64,000 nucleotides of DNA from Brevibacillus sedimenti (GTDB lineage: Bacteria > Bacillota > Bacilli > Brevibacillales > Brevibacillaceae). The notes under the pieces are model-generated. The model saw only the letters and a program-made list of their open reading frames with translations. It made no database searches and had not been told where the DNA came from. Shown in pieces: positions 26,025-34,074 of this stretch. Both the position numbers and the translations under genes were made by a program. The stretch's first letter is position 1, and each line of letters starts with the position of its first letter. Location: NCBI RefSeq assembly GCF_020923495.1, contig NZ_CP064048.1:1017501-1081500 (forward strand), written 5' to 3'.

Positions 26025-28137
26025 ACACCGTGCCCGGAGACAGTGTCCCTGTCTTCTCGCCCATTGACACCCGCTCTCCCTGCTGCAGCTGATACATGTG
26101 ATAATAGCGGCCGCCCAGCTTCATCAGCGTCTCGTGGTCTCCCCGCTCCACGATTTCGCCCCGGTCCAGGACGAGAATCAGATCGGCATGTTTGATCGTC
26201 GACAGCCGATGGGCGATGATAAACGTCGTCCGCCCCTGTTTCACCACGTCCAGCGCCTCTTGAATAATCGCTTCTGTCTCCGTGTCAATGTTGGAAGTGG
26301 CTTCGTCAAGGATCAGGATGGCGGGATCAAATGCAAGCGCGCGGGCAAACGAGATGAGCTGCCGCTGTCCCGCCGACAGGGTGCTGCCTTTTTCCACTAC
26401 GGGCTCGTCGATGCCGTTGGGCAAATGCTTGAGCAGGCGATCCGCTCCAATCTCGCTCAGCACCTGTTCCACCCGCTCCCGGGAGATGGCAGGATCACCA
26501 AGCGACACGTTGGACGCGATCGTTCCCGTAAACAGGAACGGGTCCTGCAGTACGATACCCATGTGCTCCCGCAGGGTCTGACGGGGTATCTCGCAAATGT
26601 CCCGATCGTCGATGGCAATGCGTCCGCGGCTAGCGTCGTAAAAACGAAAAAGCAGGTTCAGGATGGAGCTTTTCCCGGACCCCGTATGTCCGACCAGCGC
26701 CACCGTCTGTCCCGGCATCGCCTCAAACGAAATGCCCTTGAGCACGTACTCGTCATCCTTGTAGGCAAACCAGACGTCCTCGAAGGTCACTTTCCCCTTG
26801 AACCGCTCCATCCTGTCGTCCGAGACATCTTCGCCCTTCTCGTCCAGCAAGACGAATACCCGCTCTGCGGAGACAAGCGCGGTCTCCAGGTTGGGCAGCT
26901 GATTCACAATACCGACAATCGGCTGAAACAGCCGGTTCAGATAATCGACAAACGCATACAGCACGCCAAGCGAGATCGCTCCCTCCACTCCGGAGATGGA
27001 GACACCGCCAAAATACCAGATCAGCGCCACAAAGGCGATCGTCCGAATCAACCCGACAAGATTGTGGCCGGTCAGGGCGTTTAAGCTGAGCAGCTTGCTG
27101 CGGTACGTGAAGTGGCGGGTATTGTGCTCCTCAAACTCCCGCTCTGTCTGTTTTTCCCGGCGAAACGCCTTAATCACCGCAATGCCCTGGATCGATTCGT
27201 TGATCATGGCGTTGATTTCGCTGAGGGTGGAGCGAATGACACGGTTGTACCGCTTGGCATACAGCCGGTAGACATACATCCACACCGCCAGCACGGGCAC
27301 GATGAACAGGCAGATTGCCGCCAACCGGACATCCAGCACGAATAGCGCGGCAAACACCCCGATCATGTAAATTGAACCGGTGAAAAAGTTGGCCAATACC
27401 GACACGTACAGCTCTCGTATTGACTCGGTGTCGTTGGTGATCCGCGACACGACCTTCCCCGCCGGCAGATTGTCAAAATAGCGGATCGGCAGCCGGTGAA
27501 TGTGAGCAAACACGTCCGTCCGCATTTTGCGGATGATGCGGTTGGCCGTGGCCTGCAGCAGGTATCGCTGACCGTAGCTGAACAGCGCTGACAAGACGAC
27601 CAACCCGAAATAGATCTGGCAGAGGTGAAGCAGCCCGTTCATCTCCGGTCGGAAAAACATATACATCTCTCCGACCGTCAGCCTGCGTGCTTCGTAGGTC
27701 TGCCTTTGCTCCCCATTTGTAATCAGCAAGCGCCCGTCTTCCGTGATGGATCGATCACCGTCAAAAGCAAGCGGGCTTTCGACAAAATAGTAGTCCCGGT
27801 TCACCTGCAGGACCCTGACCTCCGCACCGCGCGGCTCGTCTGCTGCAAAGCGGTCCGCCCGTTTGTACAGCTTTTCGCCGTACGCGACCGCATACGCCCC
27901 TTCCGCTTTCGTTTCGTACCAGGGCTGCTCGATGCCGGAAATGTGCACATCGATCATCCGCTTGGCGATCAGCGGCCCGGCCAGATCCGTGCCCACGGCC
28001 ACGGCGAGCATGAGCAGCGCCAGGATCAGCGAGGTCTTGAAATGCAGTGCGTATCGAATCAGCCGCCTGCCTGTTTTGGCCAGGCTGCCAGCAGTCCGGT
28101 CCATCTCCAAATCAAACGTTTTCCTCTCCATACTCAC
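26023..28137 (-). CDS. bmrD: ABC multidrug exporter subunit, BmrD/YheH-like
   Basis: A 704-residue fused membrane/ATPase protein that pairs with the upstream gene product as a heterodimeric exporter. Six membrane segments lie in the first 400 residues; a long insert between the first two (about residues 65-165) matches the extracytoplasmic domain of BmrD. The nucleotide domain has Walker A LVGHTGSGKSS, the signature LSAGQRQ and Walker B ILILDEATSNID with the catalytic Glu. ATG at 28137 overlaps the stop of the partner in ATGA. The Glu here, with Asp in the partner, means one active and one degenerate ATP site. Confidence 0.92.
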   Translation of the reverse strand: MSMERKTFDLEMDRTAGSLAKTGRRLIRYALHFKTSLILALLMLAVAVGTDLAGPLIAKRMIDVHISGIEQPWYETKAEGAYAVAYGEKLYKRADRFAADEPRGAEVRVLQVNRDYYFVESPLAFDGDRSITEDGRLLITNGEQRQTYEARRLTVGEMYMFFRPEMNGLLHLCQIYFGLVVLSALFSYGQRYLLQATANRIIRKMRTDVFAHIHRLPIRYFDNLPAGKVVSRITNDTESIRELYVSVLANFFTGSIYMIGVFAALFVLDVRLAAICLFIVPVLAVWMYVYRLYAKRYNRVIRSTLSEINAMINESIQGIAVIKAFRREKQTEREFEEHNTRHFTYRSKLLSLNALTGHNLVGLIRTIAFVALIWYFGGVSISGVEGAISLGVLYAFVDYLNRLFQPIVGIVNQLPNLETALVSAERVFVLLDEKGEDVSDDRMERFKGKVTFEDVWFAYKDDEYVLKGISFEAMPGQTVALVGHTGSGKSSILNLLFRFYDASRGRIAIDDRDICEIPRQTLREHMGIVLQDPFLFTGTIASNVSLGDPAISRERVEQVLSEIGADRLLKHLPNGIDEPVVEKGSTLSAGQRQLISFARALAFDPAILILDEATSNIDTETEAIIQEALDVVKQGRTTFIIAHRLSTIKHADLILVLDRGEIVERGDHETLMKLGGRYYHMYQLQQGERVSMGEKTGTLSPGTV

Positions 28138-29897
28138 GTTTGGTTCACCCTGCTTCCGGTCAGTATTGCTTCCACCTGCTGGCGTTCAAACTGCTCTTTG
28201 TACCAGCCGTCTTGTTTCATAAGCTGATCGTGCGTCCCCCGCTCCACAATCCGTCCTTCGTCGAGCACCAGGATGAGATCGGCGTGTTGAACAGCGGAGA
28301 GCCGGTGCGCCGCGATGATCGTGGTTTTGCCGGCACGCGCCCGGCGGATGTTGGCGATGATCTCCGCCTCTGTCCGCGCGTCCACCGCCGACATCGCATC
28401 GTCCAGGATGAGAATGGGCGGATCGCTAATCAGCGCCCGTGCGATGGAGACCCGCTGTTTCTGTCCGCCCGAGAGCGCGACGCCTTTTTCCCCGACAAGC
28501 GTTTCCAACCCGTGCGGCAGGTAAGCCAAGTCCTTTTGAAACGCCGACGCCGCGATCGCCTCGTCCAACTGCTCCGCTGTCGCACCGCCACTGCCAAAAA
28601 GAATATTGTTTCTCACCGATCTTGAGAACAAAAACTGCTCCTGCGGCACATACCCGTACCACGATTTCAGCTGATCCATGTCAATCCGCTCGATCGGGAT
28701 GCCGGAGATGGTGATGAATCCTTCTCCCGGCGGATATTCCCGCAGCAATTGCTTGATGAGCGTCGTTTTGCCGCTGCCGGTGCGTCCCACCAGCCCCAGC
28801 GTCTGTCCTTTTTCCAGGGTAAAGGTCACGTCCTCCAAATTGTTGACGGCAGACGTCGGATACCGAAATGTCACGTGCTTAAATTCGATTCGTTCGGGAC
28901 GTTCCACCGCGATCGTCTCCTTTGGTTCGGGAACGTCAGGAGGACAGTTGAGCGTCTCACTGACCCGATCCAGAGAGGCATTGCCGCGCTGCATGATGTT
29001 AATCATCTCGCCGATCGCGAACATCGGCCAAATCAGCATGCCCAGGTAAACGTTGAAGGCCACCAGACCGCCGATCGTCAATTCGTTGTGAAAGACCAGG
29101 GAGGCCCCGTACCCAAGCCCGATCAGGTAACTGGCCCCGACAAATATCTTGATCGTCGGCTCGAACAGGGCGTCGATCCTGGCCACGGCCAGATTCTTCT
29201 CCAGCACGTTCCGGGTCACATCGGCAAAATGCCTCTCTACCGCCCGCTCCTGCACGTACGCCCGGATTACGCGAATGCCCGAGATCGTCTCCAGTACGCC
29301 GTCATTCATCTCGCCAAACGCATCCTGCGCCGCCGTAAACCGCGCATGCATCCATTTCCCGTAAAAACTGATCAGCACCGCCATGATCGGCATCGGCAAT
29401 ACAGCCGCCAGCGTCAGCTTCCAGGAGACAAACGAAACCATCGTCACCAGGAGCGTCGCCATCCACACCGTGGAGTCAATGAACGTCAAAATCCCAAAGC
29501 CGGCCGTCTGCGAAATCGCCTGCAGGTCGTTCGTTGCCCGGGCCATCAAGTCACCTGTACGGTTCCGTTCAAAAAAGGGCGGGCTCATCTTGAGAAAATG
29601 GCGCATCAGCCGGGACCGCATCAGCCGCTCCACCACAAAGGCCCCTCCAAACAGATGATACATCCACACGTAGGTGATTAGGTAAACAGCCACTGCGATT
29701 ACACCCAGCAAGATCAGCGTCCGTGTCAACCCTTCCCACGTCAGCGTCCCGTGCTGAATGGCGTCAATCGAACGGCCCACCATCATCGGCGGCATCACCT
29801 CCAGGATGCCGGCAAAGATGAGCAGCGACACGGCAAGCGTATACCGTTTCCACTCGCGCCTGAAAAACCATCCCAGCTTTTGTATGACCGACAGCAT
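28134..29897 (-). CDS. bmrC: ABC multidrug exporter subunit, BmrC/YheI-like
   Basis: A 587-residue half-transporter with six membrane segments (about residues 1-310) and an ATPase domain: Walker A LVGRTGSGKTT, signature LSGGQKQRVSIARAL and Walker B ILILDDAMSAVD, where Asp replaces the catalytic Glu as in B. subtilis BmrC. It therefore forms the degenerate site of a BmrCD-type heterodimer. The gene lies behind a leader with a terminator and small ORF, which fits the ribosome-mediated attenuation known for bmrCD in B. subtilis. GAGGAGGGGAAACCAC precedes the ATG. Confidence 0.93.
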   Translation of the reverse strand: MLSVIQKLGWFFRREWKRYTLAVSLLIFAGILEVMPPMMVGRSIDAIQHGTLTWEGLTRTLILLGVIAVAVYLITYVWMYHLFGGAFVVERLMRSRLMRHFLKMSPPFFERNRTGDLMARATNDLQAISQTAGFGILTFIDSTVWMATLLVTMVSFVSWKLTLAAVLPMPIMAVLISFYGKWMHARFTAAQDAFGEMNDGVLETISGIRVIRAYVQERAVERHFADVTRNVLEKNLAVARIDALFEPTIKIFVGASYLIGLGYGASLVFHNELTIGGLVAFNVYLGMLIWPMFAIGEMINIMQRGNASLDRVSETLNCPPDVPEPKETIAVERPERIEFKHVTFRYPTSAVNNLEDVTFTLEKGQTLGLVGRTGSGKTTLIKQLLREYPPGEGFITISGIPIERIDMDQLKSWYGYVPQEQFLFSRSVRNNILFGSGGATAEQLDEAIAASAFQKDLAYLPHGLETLVGEKGVALSGGQKQRVSIARALISDPPILILDDAMSAVDARTEAEIIANIRRARAGKTTIIAAHRLSAVQHADLILVLDEGRIVERGTHDQLMKQDGWYKEQFERQQVEAILTGSRVNQT

Positions 29898-29929
29898 GTG
29901 GTTTCCCCTCCTCTTCTCATGTCAAGACG

Positions 29930-29960
29930 AAAAAGCACACCACTCGGGAGCGGTGTGCTT
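29930..29960 (-). terminator. Leader terminator (attenuator) in front of bmrC
   Basis: On the minus strand AAGCACACC (29960-29952) pairs with GGTGTGCTT (29941-29933) and runs into TTTTT. It ends 33 bases before the bmrC start with no other gene on this strand to terminate, so it probably controls readthrough into bmrCD. Confidence 0.8.
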
Positions 29961-29976
29961 GTCACAACGATTGAAG

Positions 29977-30027
29977 TTAAGAAAATCGCATGCCACGAGG
30001 GTGCGTGACCTGCGCCTGCTTACGCAT
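29977..30027 (-). CDS. Possible bmrCD leader peptide, MRKQAQVTHPRGMRFS
   Basis: A 16-codon ORF ends 17 bases before the leader terminator stem. That spacing suits ribosome-coupled attenuation, where a stalled ribosome would let polymerase pass the terminator. There is no clear Shine-Dalgarno sequence, so translation is uncertain; a four-codon ORF MRFS in the same frame is another option. The peptide does not look like a sequence I remember for B. subtilis BmrB. Confidence 0.35.
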   Translation of the reverse strand: MRKQAQVTHPRGMRFS

Positions 30028-30088
30028 ATGCAGCAAAAATGATACGTGTGCACTGTACTGCTCTTGGCGTCAGAAGGGAGGTCACATC

Positions 30089-30199
30089 ATGAGCTATGGA
30101 ATTGTGACCGGCATCAAACGAAATCCAATTCCGGATCATGACAGACACCCCTCCTTTTCAGAAAATTTTATCGTTGCGTATACTGGTACGGTAACATGA
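30089..30199 (+). CDS. Possible 36-residue peptide of unknown function
   Basis: MSYGIVTGIKRNPIPD begins six bases after a strong AGAAGGGAGG site at 30071-30080 and ends at TGA 30197. The peptide has no membrane segment and no cysteine, and I do not recognise it. It is divergent from the bmrCD leader. The good ribosome binding site is the only evidence for it; it could be the remnant N terminus of a longer gene. Confidence 0.35.
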   Translation: MSYGIVTGIKRNPIPDHDRHPSFSENFIVAYTGTVT

Positions 30200-30349
30200 A
30201 TGGATACCACTGTCAATTCCTTTTCCCGCGACGGGCCATCGCCACTGTCCTCCCTGGTTCGTCCAGGGGAAGCCGTCAGACGGTTAATGCGTGCTCGCCG
30301 ATCCTTCCGATGTCAGCATTTGACAGAACCATCTGTTCTGGCAAGCCGC

Positions 30350-30404
30350 AGCAAAAAAGAAAAACACGGTGCGACCAACCGTTCTCCATCGCTTGTACCG
30401 TGTT
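30350..30404 (-). terminator. Terminator of the siderophore ABC operon
   Basis: On the minus strand AACACGGT...GCGA pairs with TCGC-ACCGTGTT (30363-30374 with 30389-30392 and 30397-30404), followed by TTTTTCTTTTTT. Confidence 0.75.
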
Positions 30405-30425
30405 CGTTTTGATTGAAAATCAGGT

Positions 30426-31256
30426 TCATGCCCCTTTTTCATGCGTACGGGCTCGTTCAACCGCTGCATGCGCCAACCCATACGGCAGACACAGCGGCAC
30501 CCCTGTTCGCGGGTCGGGCACAATATCCGCTTCGATCCCGAATACTTCACGCAGCACGTCATGCGTCATCACCTGATCGGGGGCGCCTTCGCATACGACC
30601 TTACCCTTTTTGATCGCGATCATGTGCTGGGCGTAACGCGCCGCATGGTTCAGGTCATGCACCACCATGACAATCGTGCGCTGTTCCTCTTGATTCAGCT
30701 TGTGCAGCAGTTCGAGCACTTCCAACTGGTGAGCCATGTCCAGGAACGTCGTCGGCTCATCGAGAAACAAGAAATCGGTCTGCTGGGCCAGCGCCATGGC
30801 GATCCATGCCCGCTGCCGCTGCCCGCCGGACAGTTGTTCGACCGGACGGTCATGAAAATCCACGATGCCGGTGACCTCAATCGCCCACTGTATGATTCGC
30901 TTGTCCTCCTGCGTCAACGAACCCAATCCTCTCTGGTGAGGAAACCGCCCGTAGCCAACCAGTTCGGAGACGGTAAGCCCGTCGGGGGCCGTTGGATTTT
31001 GCGGCAAAATGGCAAGCTGTTTGGCCACTTCCTTGGTCGACTGGCTGTGAATCGCTTTGCCGTCGAGGAAAACAGCCCCGTTTTTCGGCTTCATGATCCG
31101 CGCCAGCGTCTTGAGGATCGTAGACTTCCCGGAACCGTTGGCACCCACCAGGGCCGTGATTTTCCCCGTAGGGATGCTCAGATTCAACTGTTCCACAATG
31201 ATGCGATCACCATAGGCGATATCTACCTGCTGTGCATACAGACGTCCCATAAACAC
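30426..31256 (-). CDS. Iron-siderophore ABC transporter ATP-binding protein (FecE/FhuC type)
   Basis: A 276-residue ATPase that powers siderophore import. Walker [12 protein letters not shown], signature [15 protein letters not shown], Walker [13 protein letters not shown] and the switch His in [12 protein letters not shown] are all intact. The spacing of [14 protein letters not shown] and [15 protein letters not shown] is typical of the FecE/FhuC/YusV group. It is the last gene of a three-gene operon behind two FecCD-type permeases; the Fur-like box upstream suggests iron control. No binding-protein gene is adjacent, so this ATPase may serve several binding proteins made elsewhere, as YusV does in B. 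subtilis. Confidence 0.93.
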   Translation of the reverse strand: MFMGRLYAQQVDIAYGDRIIVEQLNLSIPTGKITALVGANGSGKSTILKTLARIMKPKNGAVFLDGKAIHSQSTKEVAKQLAILPQNPTAPDGLTVSELVGYGRFPHQRGLGSLTQEDKRIIQWAIEVTGIVDFHDRPVEQLSGGQRQRAWIAMALAQQTDFLFLDEPTTFLDMAHQLEVLELLHKLNQEEQRTIVMVVHDLNHAARYAQHMIAIKKGKVVCEGAPDQVMTHDVLREVFGIEADIVPDPRTGVPLCLPYGLAHAAVERARTHEKGA

Positions 31257-31271
31257 TTACGCCTCCATTCA

Positions 31272-32297
31272 TCAGGTCTTCATCAGCAAATAGATGAAGT
31301 ACGGTGCGCCAATAACGGCCACGACAATGCCGACGGGAATCTCCGAGGGCTGCAGAATCCAGCGAGCCAGTGTGTCCGCCACGATTAACAGCAGTCCTCC
31401 CGTCAGTGCGGAAGCAGGAATCAGATACTGGTGATGGGGACCGACCAGCCGCCGCGCCAGGTGAGGCGCAATCAGACCGACAAAGCCGATGCCGCCTCCG
31501 ACCGACACGCTTGCGCCCGCTAACCCGACCGCTGCGGCAAGCAGTCTGATCCGTTCCCGTTCCGTGGACGTGCCAAGACCAATCGCGAGCGGTTCTCCCA
31601 AGCGCAGGATATCCATTACCCGCGCTTTCACCATGACATAGGGAAGCAGGATGATGAGCCAGGGCAGCAAAGCCAGGACAAAGTGCCAGTTCGCTCCCCA
31701 GATGCTGCCCGCCAGCCACACGGAAACAAACTGAAATTTTTCGGGATTCAGCTTGATCGTAAGCACGATCATGGCGGCGCTAATGCCCGCAGAAACGGCA
31801 ATCCCCACCAGAATGAGCCGCGTCGGCGCAACACCCTGTCCCTTTCGGAAGGCCAGGGAGTAGATGAGTGCGGCAGTCAGGGAAGCGCCTGCAAATGCAC
31901 ACAACGGCAGCAGGTAAACAGGCGCGCCTTCCGTCATCGGATAAAAGGAAATAACCAGGATCACCGCGAGGCCTGCCCCTGCGCTGATTCCCAACAAGCC
32001 CGGATCAGCCAGTGCATTCCGGGAAACGCCCTGCAATATCGCCCCGGAGACAGCCAACCCCGCTCCCACCAGCACAGAAAGAACGATACGAGGCAGCCGA
32101 AAGTCAAACAAGACAAGCTCCTGTTTCTCGGTGCCTGCGCCTGCCAGCGTCTTCATGACATCCCACGGCGAGAGTTTGATAAACCCCGTGTTCATGCTGA
32201 TGAGAAACGACGCAAACATCAATACGCCCAGCACGGCCATAACCTTGGCTGCACGGATTTTTCGCCGGTTTTCCACGGACCCTGCCATCGCTTTCAT
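31272..32297 (-). CDS. Iron-siderophore ABC transporter permease (FecD type)
   Basis: A 341-residue permease with about nine to ten membrane segments. RLPRIVLSVLVGAGLAVSG, AILQGVSRNALADPGLLGIS and GGIGFVGLIAPHLARRLVG are hallmarks of the FecCD/BtuC family. ATG at 32297 overlaps the preceding stop (ATGA) and is preceded by AAAGGAGGGAATTGGG; a longer in-frame extension upstream encodes no membrane protein sequence and is rejected. It forms the membrane channel with the upstream permease. Confidence 0.93.
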   Translation of the reverse strand: MKAMAGSVENRRKIRAAKVMAVLGVLMFASFLISMNTGFIKLSPWDVMKTLAGAGTEKQELVLFDFRLPRIVLSVLVGAGLAVSGAILQGVSRNALADPGLLGISAGAGLAVILVISFYPMTEGAPVYLLPLCAFAGASLTAALIYSLAFRKGQGVAPTRLILVGIAVSAGISAAMIVLTIKLNPEKFQFVSVWLAGSIWGANWHFVLALLPWLIILLPYVMVKARVMDILRLGEPLAIGLGTSTERERIRLLAAAVGLAGASVSVGGGIGFVGLIAPHLARRLVGPHHQYLIPASALTGGLLLIVADTLARWILQPSEIPVGIVVAVIGAPYFIYLLMKT

Positions 32298-33328
32298 CCC
32301 AATTCCCTCCTTTCCCTGCGGGCCAAGCAGAGGAAAAAGGGCACGCCGAGCAGGGCAATCAGGGCGCCTACCGGCGTTTCGTAAGGCGGATTGATCATTC
32401 TCGCGCCAATATCGGCAAACACCATGAGCACACTGCCCAGCACGGCAGAGCACGGAATGATCCACCGGTAGTCTACGCCTACCAAAAAACGAGCCACATG
32501 CGGGATAACCAAACCGATAAAGCCAATCATGCCGACCGTAGACACCGCCGCCCCCGCCAGGATTAAAACGATCACGGCACCGGCAAGCTTGACGCGACCT
32601 GTTCGCTGCCCCAAACCGGCTGCCATTTCTTCTCCCAGACTAAACACCGTGATGGAACGGGAAAGCATCAGGGCCGCGACCAAACCAGCCACAATCCACG
32701 GGAACATGATCCTGATGTGAAGCCACGTGGCTCCCGCTACACCGCCTGCGTACCAGTAGGCCAGTTCCTGCCCCACCTGGTAGTAGATCGCCACGCCTTC
32801 GCTGAGGGCCACGAGCAGAGCGCTGACGGCTGCGCCAGCCAAAGCCAGCCTGACCGGAGTCAATCCTCCTTTGGCCAGGGAACCGATCCCATACACCAGC
32901 CCCGCCCCCAGACCGGCGCCGAGGAAGGAGAACAGGATCACGTACGGAAAAGGCAGGCTGGGCCACAATGCAAAACAAAGCGCCAACACGAAGCCCGAAC
33001 CGGCATTCACGCCGAGAAGGCCGGGGTCTGCCAACGGGTTGCGGGTCATCCCCTGCATGATCGCGCCCGCCACGGCAAAACCGGCGCCAACCAGCGCTCC
33101 GCACAACGCCCGAGGCAATCGCAACTCCTGAATGATTTGGTGCTGTGTCACATCTGACTGAAAATGAAAGAGCGCTTCCCATACTGTCAGCAGGTGAATG
33201 TCAGCTGTCCCAACGGAAATCGAAAGGGTCAAACCAAGCACAAGCAGTATCAACCCGCCGAAGAGAATGAACAAAGCCAAAACGGGCCGAGTTTGCATGG
33301 GGGGTTTTGGTTTGGATGCTGCTGACAT
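32294..33328 (-). CDS. Iron-siderophore ABC transporter permease (FecC type)
   Basis: A 344-residue FecCD-family permease, first gene of the operon. RLPRALCGALVGAGFAVAG, AIMQGMTRNPLADPGLLGV and GMIGFIGLVIPHVARFLVG are intact. Roughly nine to ten membrane segments. It lies directly behind a Fur-box-like sequence at 33393-33407. A substrate-binding lipoprotein normally precedes such permeases; none is present here, so the siderophore cannot be named. Confidence 0.93.
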   Translation of the reverse strand: MSAASKPKPPMQTRPVLALFILFGGLILLVLGLTLSISVGTADIHLLTVWEALFHFQSDVTQHQIIQELRLPRALCGALVGAGFAVAGAIMQGMTRNPLADPGLLGVNAGSGFVLALCFALWPSLPFPYVILFSFLGAGLGAGLVYGIGSLAKGGLTPVRLALAGAAVSALLVALSEGVAIYYQVGQELAYWYAGGVAGATWLHIRIMFPWIVAGLVAALMLSRSITVFSLGEEMAAGLGQRTGRVKLAGAVIVLILAGAAVSTVGMIGFIGLVIPHVARFLVGVDYRWIIPCSAVLGSVLMVFADIGARMINPPYETPVGALIALLGVPFFLCLARRERRELG

Positions 33329-33392
33329 TTGTGAAACCCACTTCCATTCATTCCGTAATCATGATTGTCGCTGCCACATTTAGACAGGTTAA

Positions 33393-33407
33393 TGATAATG
33401 GTTTTCA
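33393..33407. promoter_or_regulatory. Fur-box-like operator
   Basis: TGATAAT-g-GTTTTCA matches the 7-1-7 Fur consensus TGATAAT-n-ATTATCA with two mismatches, 65 bases upstream of the permease operon. Iron repression through Fur is inferred. Confidence 0.6.
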
Positions 33408-33533
33408 TTTGCATCTGTCAATAATCAAGCCGTTACTTGCCAGTACCTTTCTTTCCGAAAAAAATACAGCGAGACCTTTGGAGGATCTCGCACGGGTGAA
33501 GCCGTATGGTTTACTCAACTGGAGCCATGCCGA

Positions 33534-33995
33534 ATGAAAAGGTTAATTTCAGAGGAGAGTACGATTTGTACGGACTCACTGAAAGGGGCGGAATGCACAA
33601 TCGTGAATTTCTGGGATATGGAGCGCGTGTTTCGATTCAAGGATGCAGAAGCCTGGGACCTGACAATCAACGAGAAGCGCTGCAGATTAATGATTATGGA
33701 TCTGCGCAGACCCCCTTCTCAAGAGGATTATCCATACCTGAATGAAGACATAGAGAGTCGAGAGAACCACATCAAATGCCATATTGTAACACCGCATTCA
33801 CTTGATGCTGCGGAAAAAGATGAGCTCTGTTCCATCATTGGTGTGTTTCTGTCTCACGTGGCACAAGCCCATTGCAGTTGGAATATTGAATTCTATGAAA
33901 ATCAACGTGTGGAACACGTAACAAAAACGCTTCTATCAGCAATCACCTCTCATTCGCAAGATGAACTGAACTTCACCTTCTTCTCCCAAGACTAG
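33534..33995 (+). CDS. Hypothetical protein
   Basis: A soluble protein of 153 residues with no signal peptide. Sequence features: FWDMERVFRFKDAEAWDL in the first third, an acidic middle with DYPYLNEDIESREN, and a Cys/His-containing stretch FLSHVAQAHCSWNIEFYEN. I recognise no family. TGGAG lies seven bases before the ATG. It is divergent from the siderophore operon, so the shared intergenic region with the Fur-like box could control it as well. A terminator follows at 34014-34063. Confidence 0.55.
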   Translation: MKRLISEESTICTDSLKGAECTIVNFWDMERVFRFKDAEAWDLTINEKRCRLMIMDLRRPPSQEDYPYLNEDIESRENHIKCHIVTPHSLDAAEKDELCSIIGVFLSHVAQAHCSWNIEFYENQRVEHVTKTLLSAITSHSQDELNFTFFSQD

Positions 33996-34013
33996 AGAGC
34001 ATCAGCAGAATGG

Positions 34014-34063
34014 AAAACCCCTTCCCGCCGTACGTTCGCTTCCATACGGTGGAAAGGGGTTTT
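34014..34063. terminator. Bidirectional terminator between the hypothetical gene and ulaA
   Basis: AAAACCCCTTCC (34014-34025) pairs with GGAAAGGGGTTTT (34051-34063), with an inner CCGTA/TACGG stem. A and T runs on both arms suit termination on both strands. Confidence 0.85.
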
Positions 34064-34074
34064 GTCAAATCTTA

